From the NCBI GenBank assembly GCA_023417785.1, contig JAEZEH010000031.1, forward strand, positions 67,410-131,409: 64,000 nt of DNA, in the 5' to 3' direction. This stretch comes from Bacteroidota bacterium. Its GTDB lineage: Bacteria; Bacteroidota; Bacteroidia; Cytophagales; Cyclobacteriaceae. A program made the translations under genes and the position numbers. Under the pieces are notes generated by a model that was not told the origin of the DNA, searched no databases, and was given only the letters and a program-made list of their open reading frames with translations. Below, one piece after another: positions 25,403 through 34,803 of the stretch (position 1 is its first letter; each line of letters starts with the position of its first letter).

Positions 25403-27280
25403 TCAGGAACCTATGATCTCCGCCAGCGTAAGCCAGCGCATTGACTTTTCATCGATTTCTTTGGTCAGCGTCTTGATTTCTTCTGACCACTGCTGCAGTT
25501 CCACATGCGTGGCCGAACCTGATTGCAATTTCACGGTGACTTCCGCCTTGCGTTGTTCAAGCTTTGCGATCTCTGACTGCAGTGTTTCGTATTCCTGTTT
25601 TTCCTTGTAGGATGGCTTTTTCTTTGAAATCGATTGTTCGACCGGCGATGGTTCTGTCTTACCGGATGTCTTATCTTTCTTCTGCTTCGGCGACTCCTGC
25701 TCATCCATCCAGTCGCGGTAGTCAGTGTAGTTTCCGTTGAACAGGCGGATCTGACCATCCCCTTCAAAGACAAAAAGCTGGTTTACCAGATGGTCCATGA
25801 AATAACGGTCGTGTGAAACCAGCAACAGGCACCCCGTGAACTTATCTAGAAAATCCTCGAGTACATTCAACGTATCGATATCAAAGTCATTGGTCGGCTC
25901 ATCAAGTATCAGAAAGTTGGGATTGGTCACCAAAAGCTTCAGTAATTGGAGGCGTTTCTTTTCACCTCCACTGAGTTTGCTCACGTAGTTGTACTGCTTC
26001 TCCGGGGGAAACAGGAATGTATCGAGAAATTTTGAGGCGGAAACCTGCGTGCCATCGGATAAGGTGATAAACTCGGCAATCTCCTTGACTTCTTCGATCA
26101 GCCGGTTTTCAGGATTCAGTGACACAGACTCCTGTGTAAAGTAGCCGAATTTCGTCGTAATGCCGGGAACGATTTCACCAGAATCGGGTCTGGTGCGGCC
26201 GGTAAGCATATCGAGAAACGTTGACTTTCCGACACCGTTCTTTCCAACCACGCCGATCCGGTCGTGTTTCTTGAATACGTAGGAGAAATCCGTCACAATA
26301 GGAAGCTCGCCATAACGCTTTGTGATATGGTGAACCTCCAGGATCTTCCCGCCCTGTCGGGCTTCCTTGATGTCCAGTTCCAGTCTTTCTTTCCGAAGAT
26401 CCTGAGAAGCTTTTTCCTGAAGATCGTAAAATGCTTCCACCCTGTATTTTGCCTTGGTACCTCGGGCCTTTGGCTGGCGGCGCATCCACTCCAGCTCCTT
26501 TTTTAGCAGGTTTCTGGCTTTGCCGACCTCCGCTTTGAGGATCTCTTCCCGTTGTTCCTTCTTCTCCAGAAAGTACGCATAGTTACCCTTGTAGCGAAAA
26601 AGCTGGCCACGATCCAGTTCGATAATTTCAGTTGCTACGGCATCAAGGAAATAGCGGTCGTGGGTAACCATAATCAAGGTTATCGACGTTCCCTGCAGAT
26701 AATTCTCCAGCCATTCGATGGCACTGAGATCCAGGTGGTTCGTGGGCTCATCCATAATGATGAGGTCGGGTTCCTGAAGTAGCAGTTGAGCAAGGAAAAT
26801 CCGCTTTTTCTGACCACCCGATAGCTCGCCGAACTTCTTCTCAAGATCGGGTACACCTAATTTCTCGATCACTTCATGGACTTTCGCCTCATAGTCCCAC
26901 GCATTCAGTTCCTCCATCTTTTCCAGCACTGCCTGCATGTGATCGGGATCCGCCTCGGGATGCTGCAGACAGGCTTCATATTCCTTCACGACCCGTGCAA
27001 TCTCATTACTTTCGGAAAAAAGGGCATTCTTAACTACCACATCATCCGATACCGAGGGTTGCTGGGTGAGATAACCGATGCGGGTTCCTTCCCTTACACT
27101 TACTTTTCCTGAATCCGGCTCGATCTCGCCGGTAAGGATGCGAAGCAGGGTTGTCTTCCCCACTCCGTTGTTCCCCACGAAGGCAAATTTCTCACCCCGT
27201 GAGATGCCAAGTGTGATGTCGCGGAATAACCATTTGTCGTTGTATGTCTTAGCGACTGATTCTGCTGAAAGTAAGTTCAA
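25403..27280 (-). CDS. ABC-F family ATPase (Uup-like)
   Basis: A 625-residue soluble protein with two ABC ATPase domains and no membrane segments. Walker A motifs are GNNGVGKTT and GKNGVGKST; signature motifs are LSGGQKKR and LSGGEKKR; Walker B segments are DLIIMDEPTNHLDL and FLILDEPTNDFDI. The linker between domains is basic and helical (KAEVGKARNLLKKELEWMRR). The C-terminal ~90 residues form a charged coiled coil, as in Uup. ABC-F proteins act on ribosomes or, for Uup, branched DNA; which applies is not decidable here. Confidence 0.93.
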   Translation of the reverse strand: MNLLSAESVAKTYNDKWLFRDITLGISRGEKFAFVGNNGVGKTTLLRILTGEIEPDSGKVSVREGTRIGYLTQQPSVSDDVVVKNALFSESNEIARVVKEYEACLQHPEADPDHMQAVLEKMEELNAWDYEAKVHEVIEKLGVPDLEKKFGELSGGQKKRIFLAQLLLQEPDLIIMDEPTNHLDLSAIEWLENYLQGTSITLIMVTHDRYFLDAVATEIIELDRGQLFRYKGNYAYFLEKKEQREEILKAEVGKARNLLKKELEWMRRQPKARGTKAKYRVEAFYDLQEKASQDLRKERLELDIKEARQGGKILEVHHITKRYGELPIVTDFSYVFKKHDRIGVVGKNGVGKSTFLDMLTGRTRPDSGEIVPGITTKFGYFTQESVSLNPENRLIEEVKEIAEFITLSDGTQVSASKFLDTFLFPPEKQYNYVSKLSGGEKKRLQLLKLLVTNPNFLILDEPTNDFDIDTLNVLEDFLDKFTGCLLLVSHDRYFMDHLVNQLFVFEGDGQIRLFNGNYTDYRDWMDEQESPKQKKDKTSGKTEPSPVEQSISKKKPSYKEKQEYETLQSEIAKLEQRKAEVTVKLQSGSATHVELQQWSEEIKTLTKEIDEKSMRWLTLAEIIGS

Positions 27281-27378
27281 TTGGAAAGTTGTTAAGTCGG
27301 CAAAGGTAATGCAAAATCCGTATTGCGGGAGATGAAAACCCGGAAAGTAACGCCGGACCTATACGTTAGTTTCGGTGG

Positions 27379-30300
27379 TCAAAAGAGGAAGCCCAGTCTG
27401 ACGTAACCAAGGGTTCCTTCCTTTGAATGGCCTACTTCAACCGACAGAACACTAAGGTTGAACGGCGTGAACCAGATTCCTCCACCCCAGCCTTTGTGCC
27501 ACTTGTTGGATTTGCCACCCGCCGAAGGGTCGATACCATTCTCATTCTCGTACCAGACGCGCCCCAGATCATGGAATCCGAGGATGCCTACAGATGCGGG
27601 GAACAGGTAAGTGCGTACCGAGAACAGCCGGGCCCGCATTTCCAGGTTCGCGAACATCTTGCGATCGCCGTAGAACCGGGTTTTGCGATATCCGCGAAGC
27701 TCTGTCCGGCCACTAAGTATTTGTGACTGATAGAATGCCGGATCCCCGACGGTCTGCCCGCCGCCAACCCTGGCCGCAAGTACAAGTCGCCGTACAAGAA
27801 TCGGATGGTAAAGGGCTACGGAAGCTTCATACGATTGAAAGTCTCCGGAATAGTTTTCAAGACCTTTCATCGCTCTGCCTGCCAATGACAGGTACGCTCC
27901 ACGGGTAGTCTGCTTTGGGTCATCGCGGTTATCGATGATGAAGTTGGAGCTTAAGCCGGCATACGTATTTTCCTCTTCAAAAAGATTATATGGAAGCTCC
28001 TGGGCGAATTCGCCAATGAAACGATCTTCATTACCGGGCGGCTCGACTTCAATCCGTTGAATCGAGGGCCCGATGCTGAACCTGGAAGAACCGAGTAAGC
28101 GTCGGGTAAAAGATCCATCCAGCCGGGTCTCCTGAAACCGGAAACGATAATAATCGATCTCCTCGTCTACATTAAACGCCGGGTTTTCGTCGATGTCATC
28201 GTCATAAACTGTTTCATTTCCCAGTCCGAAGAAGTTGTTGACATAGTTGGGGGACTTTAGATCGGCGTCGATGGCAAGCCCCCATTTGCCTATAATGTCA
28301 GTAAAATCGCCGCGATAAAGGAAGTTGAACGAACTTGTGCGGGGTGCTACGCTGGCCAGAAAGATATGACGATTCTTGTACGGGTTCTTCCGGAATCCTT
28401 CCGTCTGGTATAAGAAACCGCCGCCAAAGAAAAGGCCGTCATCCGGATTAAAATTACCGTATACTAGGGGAGCTAACCTGTTGGGTTTGTACGCCTTCCG
28501 ATCATAGACATTAACATCTGCTTTAAATGAAGTCCTGTCTTTGAGTTCACCCTCGCTCACGATCGCATTCGCTTTGGCATTATCGTAAAACAAGGTCCGG
28601 CGACGGAGGGATGAAACATGCGAGTTATCGTGAACTGAATCCCGTCCGGGGCCACCTATTATTCTCACCAATATGCTTTTAGGGGCGTCTCCTTCAACAA
28701 TAAATTGATCTTCTCCACCGAGCCCGTAAAGGTGTACTTCCTTAGTTTCACCCATTATGAACTCACGTTCGAAAAACTTTCGGCTTATTTCACCCTTCTT
28801 GTTGATTTTATGGCCCGTTACTTTCAGGTCGCCGTTTTCTTTTCGCGTGATTTGAAAACGTTCCTGCTTGTCGGATCCCACCACGGTGACCTCACGTGAG
28901 AGATACCGGTGCAGTTCGCGGGAATAGTCAACAAGTTCGGCGCGCCGGGCCTTCAGCGTCTGAATCACGGCGGGCCCATCCAGCGCGTAGATCTCAGCCG
29001 GCCATTGCTTTACCGCGGCTTCGATAACTTCGTCGGTAAGGGTCCGTTGCAGATGCTCCGCTTCCCGGATCCAGTCTTCCTGCTCAACCTGTGTCAGGAA
29101 GGTTCGATCGAAATGACGTGCATTGAAAGCTACCCCGGGAACCCAGTTAATGGACCGGTCGAATCCTTCAAACTTTGGTAGCGCCCACTTACGGCTCCAG
29201 ATCTTCGGGAGGATACCCTTGTTGACAAAGAAGGCCTGGTCACGGTCGCGGGGGATTGGCCGGAAAATCTCTTTCTTTCCGTCCTCGCGAGATGCCCACC
29301 GCCACTGATCGTCATGCCTGTCCCAGTCGCCGATCCAAAGATCGAAAAGCCGCGACCTGGCCGTGAAGTTCTGGTCGACCTGGTTGTCGACATCCTTTCC
29401 GAGCTTTTCGATCACTTTGGAGGTCGAGACGATGTTGGGTGAGTTTCCAAAAAACGCTTTATCAGACCAATCTTCATCAGGCCGTTCCTCAAAGATGGCA
29501 AGTGTGTTGGCGAAATCTTTTCGGTACAATCCGAGGGCCGGGTCGTTCGGAACGTAGACCAGCTTCGGGTTAGTGTGATAGATTCCGGCAGCTTCAGCCA
29601 TAGGCGGGACTATCAATGCCGCATACGGATGGGACGCGGAAATCTGGTCCTGAACAATGTCTTGTGCGAAAGTCTTTCGAAACATTTCGGGAACGGCCGC
29701 TTCGGGATTTTTTTCTACCGACCGCAGCACGTATTCCCTTCCGGTCGAATCCGCCAGGCGTAGCGACAAGGTCTGTTGTCCTCCTCCTTTTTGCAGGATA
29801 TTAAGGCCACCCTTTTGGTCACCCAGATAAAATACCGGTACGTCTATTTCGGTTTCCCACGCTTTGCGGTAGTTGGACCCGAAGAAATACTGTTTCCCCC
29901 GTGAAGCCCGGTATTGTTTGCTCGCGCTCACCTTTACGCTTCCGCTGATTTTTTCTATAGTCTCTTCTTCGCGAGAAAGGAGTTGCCGAACCGGAACGAG
30001 CTTGTCGGTATAGACAATTTTTCCTTCCTCGAATTCATTATCGACCTGCCAGAATTCGAGATCGGCACTGCCATTGACGTACATGGTGACCTTCACGAAA
30101 CCTTTAACGCCTTGTGCGAAACGGGCGAACCTCCCCTTCTTTACATAACCTGTTTTACTACCCGACCCGCTCACAATATACTGCACGCTGTCTTTCACAA
30201 TGTGCTCGAGTGCGTGTTCATGACCCGCGGCGTAAATCGTACCTGGGTGCTTCGCCAGCATGCGTTGGATCGCCTTGCTGTACTGATTGTAATTGGTATG

Positions 30301-31092
30301 CTTGATATCCTGCGAGCTTCCCAACACACCGCGGTAAAGAGGATACAGGGAGCCTATCACCGGCATGGGGATATACAGGTTTTTATTAAGGTCGACGAGC
30401 GGAAAAAGATGGTCCTGCCAGGTGAAGACTCCCCCGTGATCCCCGTAAGTTATCACCGGATGATGCGCAGCCAGAATCACGCGTTTGCCCCGATTTCGAA
30501 CAAGAGCATCATCAAGGAGAACCATAAGTGTAGCCGGATCTTTTGCAAAGCAATCACTCTCTTCACCGGGTTTGTCATAGGCATGCAAGACCCATTGGGA
30601 GTCTATGATGAGGAGCACAGTATTTCCGGAAAGGTGAATTTCAATCGGCCCGGGGCACCCGCCTTTGGGATGCAGGGTGACATTGTCGTAATGAAGTGAG
30701 TCGATAAACATCTGCTGGTTCACGACGAAGTTCCAGCCGTTCCGATTCCAGTGTTGCCAGTCGTGATTACCCGGAATGAAAATTCCCCGGGCAGAAAGCC
30801 CTGCGACCCAGTCAGCCTGAGTTTTCAGGATCTCCTCTCCGCGTGCACGAAAAATATGTCCTTCACCCGGCAAGCCGAATGGATACACATTATCGCCAAG
30901 ATAAATTACAGTCGCATTTTCGCCTGACTTTTGAACTTCCCTTCTTAACACGCCACCAATGGGCGAATCTTTGATAACCGGCTCACCGCAGTCTCCGATA
31001 AGAAAGACAGTAGCTTCGATCTGGGGAGATTCCTGTGCAAAAAGCGGTAGAAACGCGCTCAGACAAAAAACAAATAAAATGGTCTTAAACAT
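27379..31092 (-). CDS. Fusion protein: purple-acid-phosphatase-like domain, kinase-like middle region, Omp85-type beta-barrel
   Basis: A 1237-residue exported protein (signal peptide to about residue 20). Residues 25-330 carry all five purple-acid-phosphatase-like motifs: GDCG (Asp34), GDNVY (67), GNHD (109-111), AAHHP (210-211) and GHEH (291-293). Residues 390-730 form a second domain with VLRSVEK (457-461), IGDWDRHDDQWRW (588-599) and PIPRDRDQAF (612-621), reminiscent of CotH/HipA-like kinase catalytic loops; this is inference. The C-terminal ~370 residues look like an Omp85/BamA-type barrel, with the LRGYRKTRF loop motif near residue 1130 and a terminal aromatic FLF. The phosphatase would face the periplasm. 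No POTRA repeats were recognised. Confidence 0.8.
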   Translation of the reverse strand: MFKTILFVFCLSAFLPLFAQESPQIEATVFLIGDCGEPVIKDSPIGGVLRREVQKSGENATVIYLGDNVYPFGLPGEGHIFRARGEEILKTQADWVAGLSARGIFIPGNHDWQHWNRNGWNFVVNQQMFIDSLHYDNVTLHPKGGCPGPIEIHLSGNTVLLIIDSQWVLHAYDKPGEESDCFAKDPATLMVLLDDALVRNRGKRVILAAHHPVITYGDHGGVFTWQDHLFPLVDLNKNLYIPMPVIGSLYPLYRGVLGSSQDIKHTNYNQYSKAIQRMLAKHPGTIYAAGHEHALEHIVKDSVQYIVSGSGSKTGYVKKGRFARFAQGVKGFVKVTMYVNGSADLEFWQVDNEFEEGKIVYTDKLVPVRQLLSREEETIEKISGSVKVSASKQYRASRGKQYFFGSNYRKAWETEIDVPVFYLGDQKGGLNILQKGGGQQTLSLRLADSTGREYVLRSVEKNPEAAVPEMFRKTFAQDIVQDQISASHPYAALIVPPMAEAAGIYHTNPKLVYVPNDPALGLYRKDFANTLAIFEERPDEDWSDKAFFGNSPNIVSTSKVIEKLGKDVDNQVDQNFTARSRLFDLWIGDWDRHDDQWRWASREDGKKEIFRPIPRDRDQAFFVNKGILPKIWSRKWALPKFEGFDRSINWVPGVAFNARHFDRTFLTQVEQEDWIREAEHLQRTLTDEVIEAAVKQWPAEIYALDGPAVIQTLKARRAELVDYSRELHRYLSREVTVVGSDKQERFQITRKENGDLKVTGHKINKKGEISRKFFEREFIMGETKEVHLYGLGGEDQFIVEGDAPKSILVRIIGGPGRDSVHDNSHVSSLRRRTLFYDNAKANAIVSEGELKDRTSFKADVNVYDRKAYKPNRLAPLVYGNFNPDDGLFFGGGFLYQTEGFRKNPYKNRHIFLASVAPRTSSFNFLYRGDFTDIIGKWGLAIDADLKSPNYVNNFFGLGNETVYDDDIDENPAFNVDEEIDYYRFRFQETRLDGSFTRRLLGSSRFSIGPSIQRIEVEPPGNEDRFIGEFAQELPYNLFEEENTYAGLSSNFIIDNRDDPKQTTRGAYLSLAGRAMKGLENYSGDFQSYEASVALYHPILVRRLVLAARVGGGQTVGDPAFYQSQILSGRTELRGYRKTRFYGDRKMFANLEMRARLFSVRTYLFPASVGILGFHDLGRVWYENENGIDPSAGGKSNKWHKGWGGGIWFTPFNLSVLSVEVGHSKEGTLGYVRLGFLF

Positions 31093-31210
31093 TCAGCTCA
31101 AAAAGTCGTGTCTTAAATAACAAGTCCCGACAAAGTCCGCTATGCCTTCAACGGTAGTGTAGGGTGTCGGTTCTGTTACTGGAATATTTTTTACATTAGG
31201 CCTTTAATCT

Positions 31211-32464
31211 ATGGAAACGAATCTGATTGCTAAAGCCCGCGAGCTCGCGGAAAAGACTTTTTCAGGGAAAGCGTTTGAAAAACACAATTTCCACAACATT
31301 CACCATACTACCGCGGTTGTTAAAGCGGCTGAGTTTATTGGTAAGAAGTGCGAGCTGACCGACGATGAACTGGAGTCTGTGATCATTGCCGCGTGGCTAC
31401 ACGACATCGGCTACGAAAACGGCTCATCGAATCACGAGGCAGTGGCGGCAGCGAAAGCAAGACGAATGTTGGAAGAAGCGGGTGCATCAGCTCAAAAAAT
31501 TGACACTGTCGTCGAGGCCATAGAAGCTACGAAAATGCCGCAGCAGCCAAAAAGCATCGTGGGTAAAGTGCTCTGTGATGCCGATTTGTTCCACCTTTCA
31601 ACGGAAAAATGCGATGAAAATGGCTTGAATCTTCGTGCGGAATGGAAATCACTTGGTTTCATGGACATGCCGGACGACGAGTGGACACAATTTAATCTTC
31701 AGTTTATGGAAAGCCACCGCTATCACACCAGTTTTGGCCGGACGGTTTTGGAAGAAGGCAAAAAGCAGAATATTAAACGGCTCCGGAAGGTCATGACGGA
31801 AAATACTAACGGACAGCCAAAACCTTCCGACAGCAGTGAAGCGCCGCTTATTCCGAAGGACGCCACGGCACTTGAAGTGGAAGTAAACAGATTACGGGAG
31901 AAGCTGAAGAAATCGAAAAAAGCGAAACCTGAACGCGGGATCGAAACCGTGTTCCGAACCACCTCCCATAATCATATTATGTTGAGTGAAATGGCTGACA
32001 ACAAGGCCAACATCTTAATTACTATTAACTCAATCATTCTTTCGATAATTGTATCAGTGCTGATACGAAAACTTGAGGAGAACCCTGCCCTGCTGATTCC
32101 AACACTCATGTTGGTGTCAGTCTGTCTGGCTACCACCGTTTTTGCTATTCTGTCGACGCGGCCTACCGTAAACGAAGGTACGTTCACCCGGGAAGATATT
32201 CACAGTAAGCGGACCAATCTTCTGTTCTTCGGCAACTTCCTCGGAATGCGGATGGAAGACTACGAATGGGGAATGAAGGAAATGATGAAAGATCCCGATT
32301 ATCTTTACGGAAGCCTTATCAAGGATATCTATTTTCTGGGAAAAGTACTCGGAAGAAAGTACAAGTTTCTTCGCATCGCGTATAATGTTTTCATGTACGG
32401 CTTTGTCATTTCGATTATCTCGTTTATGATCGCCATCGCCGTCTCTGACCCGAAGAATCTTTAA
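31211..32464 (+). CDS. HD-phosphohydrolase fused to Pycsar-effector-type transmembrane domain (DUF5706)
   Basis: A 417-residue protein. Residues 1-195 are an HD domain with the metal motif intact: His31, His64-Asp65 (WLHDIGYENG) and the CDADL aspartate (123-125). A charged coiled linker (210-245) follows. Residues 247-412 match the membrane domain of the Pycsar antiphage effector PycTM: FRTTSHNHIMLSEMADNKAN, INSIILSIIVSVLIR, FAILSTRP, NLLFFGNFLGM and DYLYGSLIKDIYFLGKVL. Membrane helices are at about 266-286, 292-313 and 392-412. Pycsar effectors depolarise the membrane on sensing cCMP/cUMP (known); no PycC-type cyclase is adjacent. The HD part might degrade or sense a nucleotide signal. It is 10 bp before the next gene. 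Confidence 0.85.
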   Translation: METNLIAKARELAEKTFSGKAFEKHNFHNIHHTTAVVKAAEFIGKKCELTDDELESVIIAAWLHDIGYENGSSNHEAVAAAKARRMLEEAGASAQKIDTVVEAIEATKMPQQPKSIVGKVLCDADLFHLSTEKCDENGLNLRAEWKSLGFMDMPDDEWTQFNLQFMESHRYHTSFGRTVLEEGKKQNIKRLRKVMTENTNGQPKPSDSSEAPLIPKDATALEVEVNRLREKLKKSKKAKPERGIETVFRTTSHNHIMLSEMADNKANILITINSIILSIIVSVLIRKLEENPALLIPTLMLVSVCLATTVFAILSTRPTVNEGTFTREDIHSKRTNLLFFGNFLGMRMEDYEWGMKEMMKDPDYLYGSLIKDIYFLGKVLGRKYKFLRIAYNVFMYGFVISIISFMIAIAVSDPKNL

Positions 32465-32474
32465 ACCCCAAATT

Positions 32475-33011
32475 GTGAGAACCACGCCCGGCACCATCCG
32501 AAAAATGCTGGAAGCGGAACATAGTAAGGCGCAGTGCAACCGCATTGTTGCTTACATTGGAGACGATCCTGATAAATTCGCGGAATTGATCAAAGAGTTT
32601 CTCGCAGGCCCCGGCAGAATAACACAGTACGCAGCCTGGCCATTAAGTTACACTGTCGTTGCTCATCCCGGATTAGCGAAACCTCATCTGGCAAGTCTTA
32701 TCAAAGTGCTGGGCACCCCTGGAATCCATGATGCAGTAAAAAGGAATATCCTGCGTTTGCTTCCCTCCGTCGAAATCCCCGGCACGCGGCGGGAAAAACT
32801 CATCGAGTTGTGCTTTGGGTTTCTCACTAACCGGAATGAACCCGTCGCGATACACGTTTTTGCCATGGAGGTACTGGCAAACCTGATCGAACCCTACCCG
32901 GAACTCCAGCGCGAGCTTGCACTGATTATTGAAGAACAATTGCCGTATGCTTCGCCAGGCTACCGGTCACGGGCTTTGAAGATTCTGAAAAAGATTGGCC
33001 TTCAGCAGTAG
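32475..33011 (+). CDS. Helical-repeat (HEAT-like) protein
   Basis: A 178-residue all-helical protein with HEAT/ARM-like paired helices, such as ITQYAAWPLSYTVVAHPGLA, IHDAVKRNILRLLPS, and EPVAIHVFAMEVLANLI. HEAT repeats usually bind proteins or nucleic acids. The GTG at 32475 directly follows the HD-PycTM stop; an ATG at 32505 is an alternative start that drops ten residues. Same strand and 10-bp spacing indicate co-transcription with the HD-PycTM gene. No family name beyond the repeat class can be supported. It ends 12 bp from the convergent TPR gene. Confidence 0.65.
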   Translation: MRTTPGTIRKMLEAEHSKAQCNRIVAYIGDDPDKFAELIKEFLAGPGRITQYAAWPLSYTVVAHPGLAKPHLASLIKVLGTPGIHDAVKRNILRLLPSVEIPGTRREKLIELCFGFLTNRNEPVAIHVFAMEVLANLIEPYPELQRELALIIEEQLPYASPGYRSRALKILKKIGLQQ

Positions 33012-33022
33012 CCGAGGCGTTG

Positions 33023-33610
33023 CTAAAAAAAACTCAGCTTGGTGATGAGGTCTTCCGCCTGTTTACAGCTTTCAGGAGGACTGAGCTTGCGATACTCGTT
33101 CAGCACGCGAACGGCATCTTTGAATTGCTTGCTCATCGCCAGTGTGAGCCCCAGGTTAAAGTAACTGTTGGAAAAGGTGGGCTCAATCTCAATGGCGATC
33201 TCGTAATGGGCGCGAGCCAGTGAAAAGTTGCCTAGTTCCGCGTAAAGGTTGGCCAGGTTATAGTGCGCTTCATAGTGGCGCGGATCATTGGCCAGGCAGC
33301 GGGTGAAGCAATCTATTGCCCGGGTAGTATTTCCCGTCTGAGTTTCGAGTATGCCGAGGTTACAATAGGCATCAGCCACGCAGTCTCCCTCTTCAATAGC
33401 TTTCAAATAGCCGGCCCGTGCCGCCGCCAGATTTTGCTGGTCGTCCATCATAAGGGCTTCTTCAAAGGGAGTCAGCTGATGTAACGGAATAATTCGAGCG
33501 CTGGTAAAAAGATCAAGCTGACCGTGAACCCCGCATCTCTTTTTCTTTCGCACCCGTTCCGGCCCAAATTTTTCTGGTGTCTGTACCGGAAATTTGATCA
33601 CTTTCGCCAT
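33023..33610 (-). CDS. Cytoplasmic TPR protein
   Basis: A 195-residue protein starting MAKVIKFPVQTPEKFG. The ATG at 33610 is chosen because the preceding ~60 codons (to 33796) are lysine- and arginine-rich, overlap the ku gene's coding sequence, and do not look like protein. After a CGVHGQLDLF segment come at least three TPR units: DCVADAYCNLGILETQTGN, HYEAHYNLANLYAELGNF and FSNSYFNLGLTLAMSKQ. No signal peptide. Similar short TPR proteins with an N-terminal CxxHGQ motif occur in this phylum with no assigned role. Confidence 0.75.
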   Translation of the reverse strand: MAKVIKFPVQTPEKFGPERVRKKKRCGVHGQLDLFTSARIIPLHQLTPFEEALMMDDQQNLAAARAGYLKAIEEGDCVADAYCNLGILETQTGNTTRAIDCFTRCLANDPRHYEAHYNLANLYAELGNFSLARAHYEIAIEIEPTFSNSYFNLGLTLAMSKQFKDAVRVLNEYRKLSPPESCKQAEDLITKLSFF

Positions 33611-33722
33611 ATCACAAAGGTAATCATTATGATATCCCGTTCCGCAGTTCGCGGGCAAAATTCGGGTCCACCTTAACCCTGTTTGACAGAGGATGTCAAA
33701 AAATGGGCTATTACGGGATATG

Positions 33723-34586
33723 TTACGATGCTTTTTTGCGAGACCGGGTCGTTTTCTTTTCTTCTTTTTCGGTTTTGGCCTTTTTCGCCGCGCCACCTTT
33801 GGCTTTTTCCATCGGTTTTTTCGCGGCGTCGATACTTGCTTTTAGTGCAGCCATAATGTCGACCACTTTTTTGGGTTCTTCTTCAGAAACCATAACGACT
33901 TCCCTACCCGACACTTTCGCGTCGATGATCTCTTTTAGCGTTTCGTAATAACGGTCTTTCATTTCAATGTCCGTAAACTTGACCGTCATGCTGTCGACTA
34001 GTGTCTTCGCAAGCTTGAGTTGTTCCTTTTCGGGTTTAACGTCTATGAGTTGCGGCACTTCCCGGATACTGCGGACCTCGTGCGGGTAGCGCAACCGGTA
34101 CATGACCATCCCGCCTTCGTGAGGTGAAATCAAAACAGGCGTTTCGCGATCACGCAAAACGACTTTACCAACTGCAATCTTTCCGGATTCTTTCAGGGTC
34201 TGACTCAACAAGCCATAGGTCTTTGCCGCTACGTCACCGTCGGGGCCGAGATAATACGGTGCTTCGAACAGCGTAGGATGAACTTCCTGATAATCGACAA
34301 ATCCCTCGATCTCAATGACCTTCTCGCTTTTGAGTTTTACCTTTTCGAAATCCTCAGCCTCTATGATAACATATTGGCCAGGCTCATATTGGTAACCCTT
34401 TACAATCTCGTCGTTCTTCAGAGCTTCGCCAGTAACCTTGTCTTTCTTTTCATAACTGACAGGGTTGTTACCTTTCTTCGAAAGAAGGTTAAAGCTTATG
34501 CTTTGGCCGGCATCTATCGCGTTGTAAATACGGACAGGAATCGTAACCAATGAAAACTGAATGTGACCTTTCCAGATTGCGCGCAT
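33723..34586 (-). CDS. ku: Bacterial Ku protein (NHEJ)
   Basis: A 287-residue bacterial Ku, the DNA-end-binding component of non-homologous end joining. The N-terminus MRAIWKGHIQFSLVTIPVRI is characteristic; the core holds VIEIEGFVDYQEVHPTLFEAPYYLGP split over conserved segments and EGGMVMYRLRYPHEVR. A homodimer encircles DNA ends and recruits LigD (known). The last ~40 residues are a Lys/Arg-rich extension (KKAKTEKEEKKTTRSRKK), as in Ku proteins that bind DNA more strongly or interact with LigD. ligD lies 1.4 kb away beyond one TPR gene. Confidence 0.96.
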   Translation of the reverse strand: MRAIWKGHIQFSLVTIPVRIYNAIDAGQSISFNLLSKKGNNPVSYEKKDKVTGEALKNDEIVKGYQYEPGQYVIIEAEDFEKVKLKSEKVIEIEGFVDYQEVHPTLFEAPYYLGPDGDVAAKTYGLLSQTLKESGKIAVGKVVLRDRETPVLISPHEGGMVMYRLRYPHEVRSIREVPQLIDVKPEKEQLKLAKTLVDSMTVKFTDIEMKDRYYETLKEIIDAKVSGREVVMVSEEEPKKVVDIMAALKASIDAAKKPMEKAKGGAAKKAKTEKEEKKTTRSRKKAS

Positions 34587-34803
34587 ACATTACTTAGTTA
34601 AAAAAATGAAGTGACGGCCGCTAATCTACTGAGAATGAATAAATTTTACAACACCCAAACATTCTAAAACGATCAGCAATTCGTCAACCTGATTTATCTT
34701 AACATTGAAAATTTAAATGCCTGATTTTGTGTTATTCATATCCGGAATCAAAAATTGTGACTTTGCCAAGGCTTCCGGTCTTAAATGACCTCGTTTTACC
34801 AAT

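Noticed and set aside
29914..30699. 261-codon plus-strand frame antisense to the phosphatase-barrel gene
   Set aside because: The opposite strand encodes clear phosphatase motifs, and this frame has no protein-like features.
31211..33011. Complete Pycsar defence system
   Set aside because: The effector-type domain is present, but no pyrimidine cyclase (PycC) gene is within the window.
33611..33796. N-terminal Lys/Arg-rich extension of the TPR protein at 33023
   Set aside because: It overlaps the 3' end of ku, and the ATG at 33610 gives a normal protein start.
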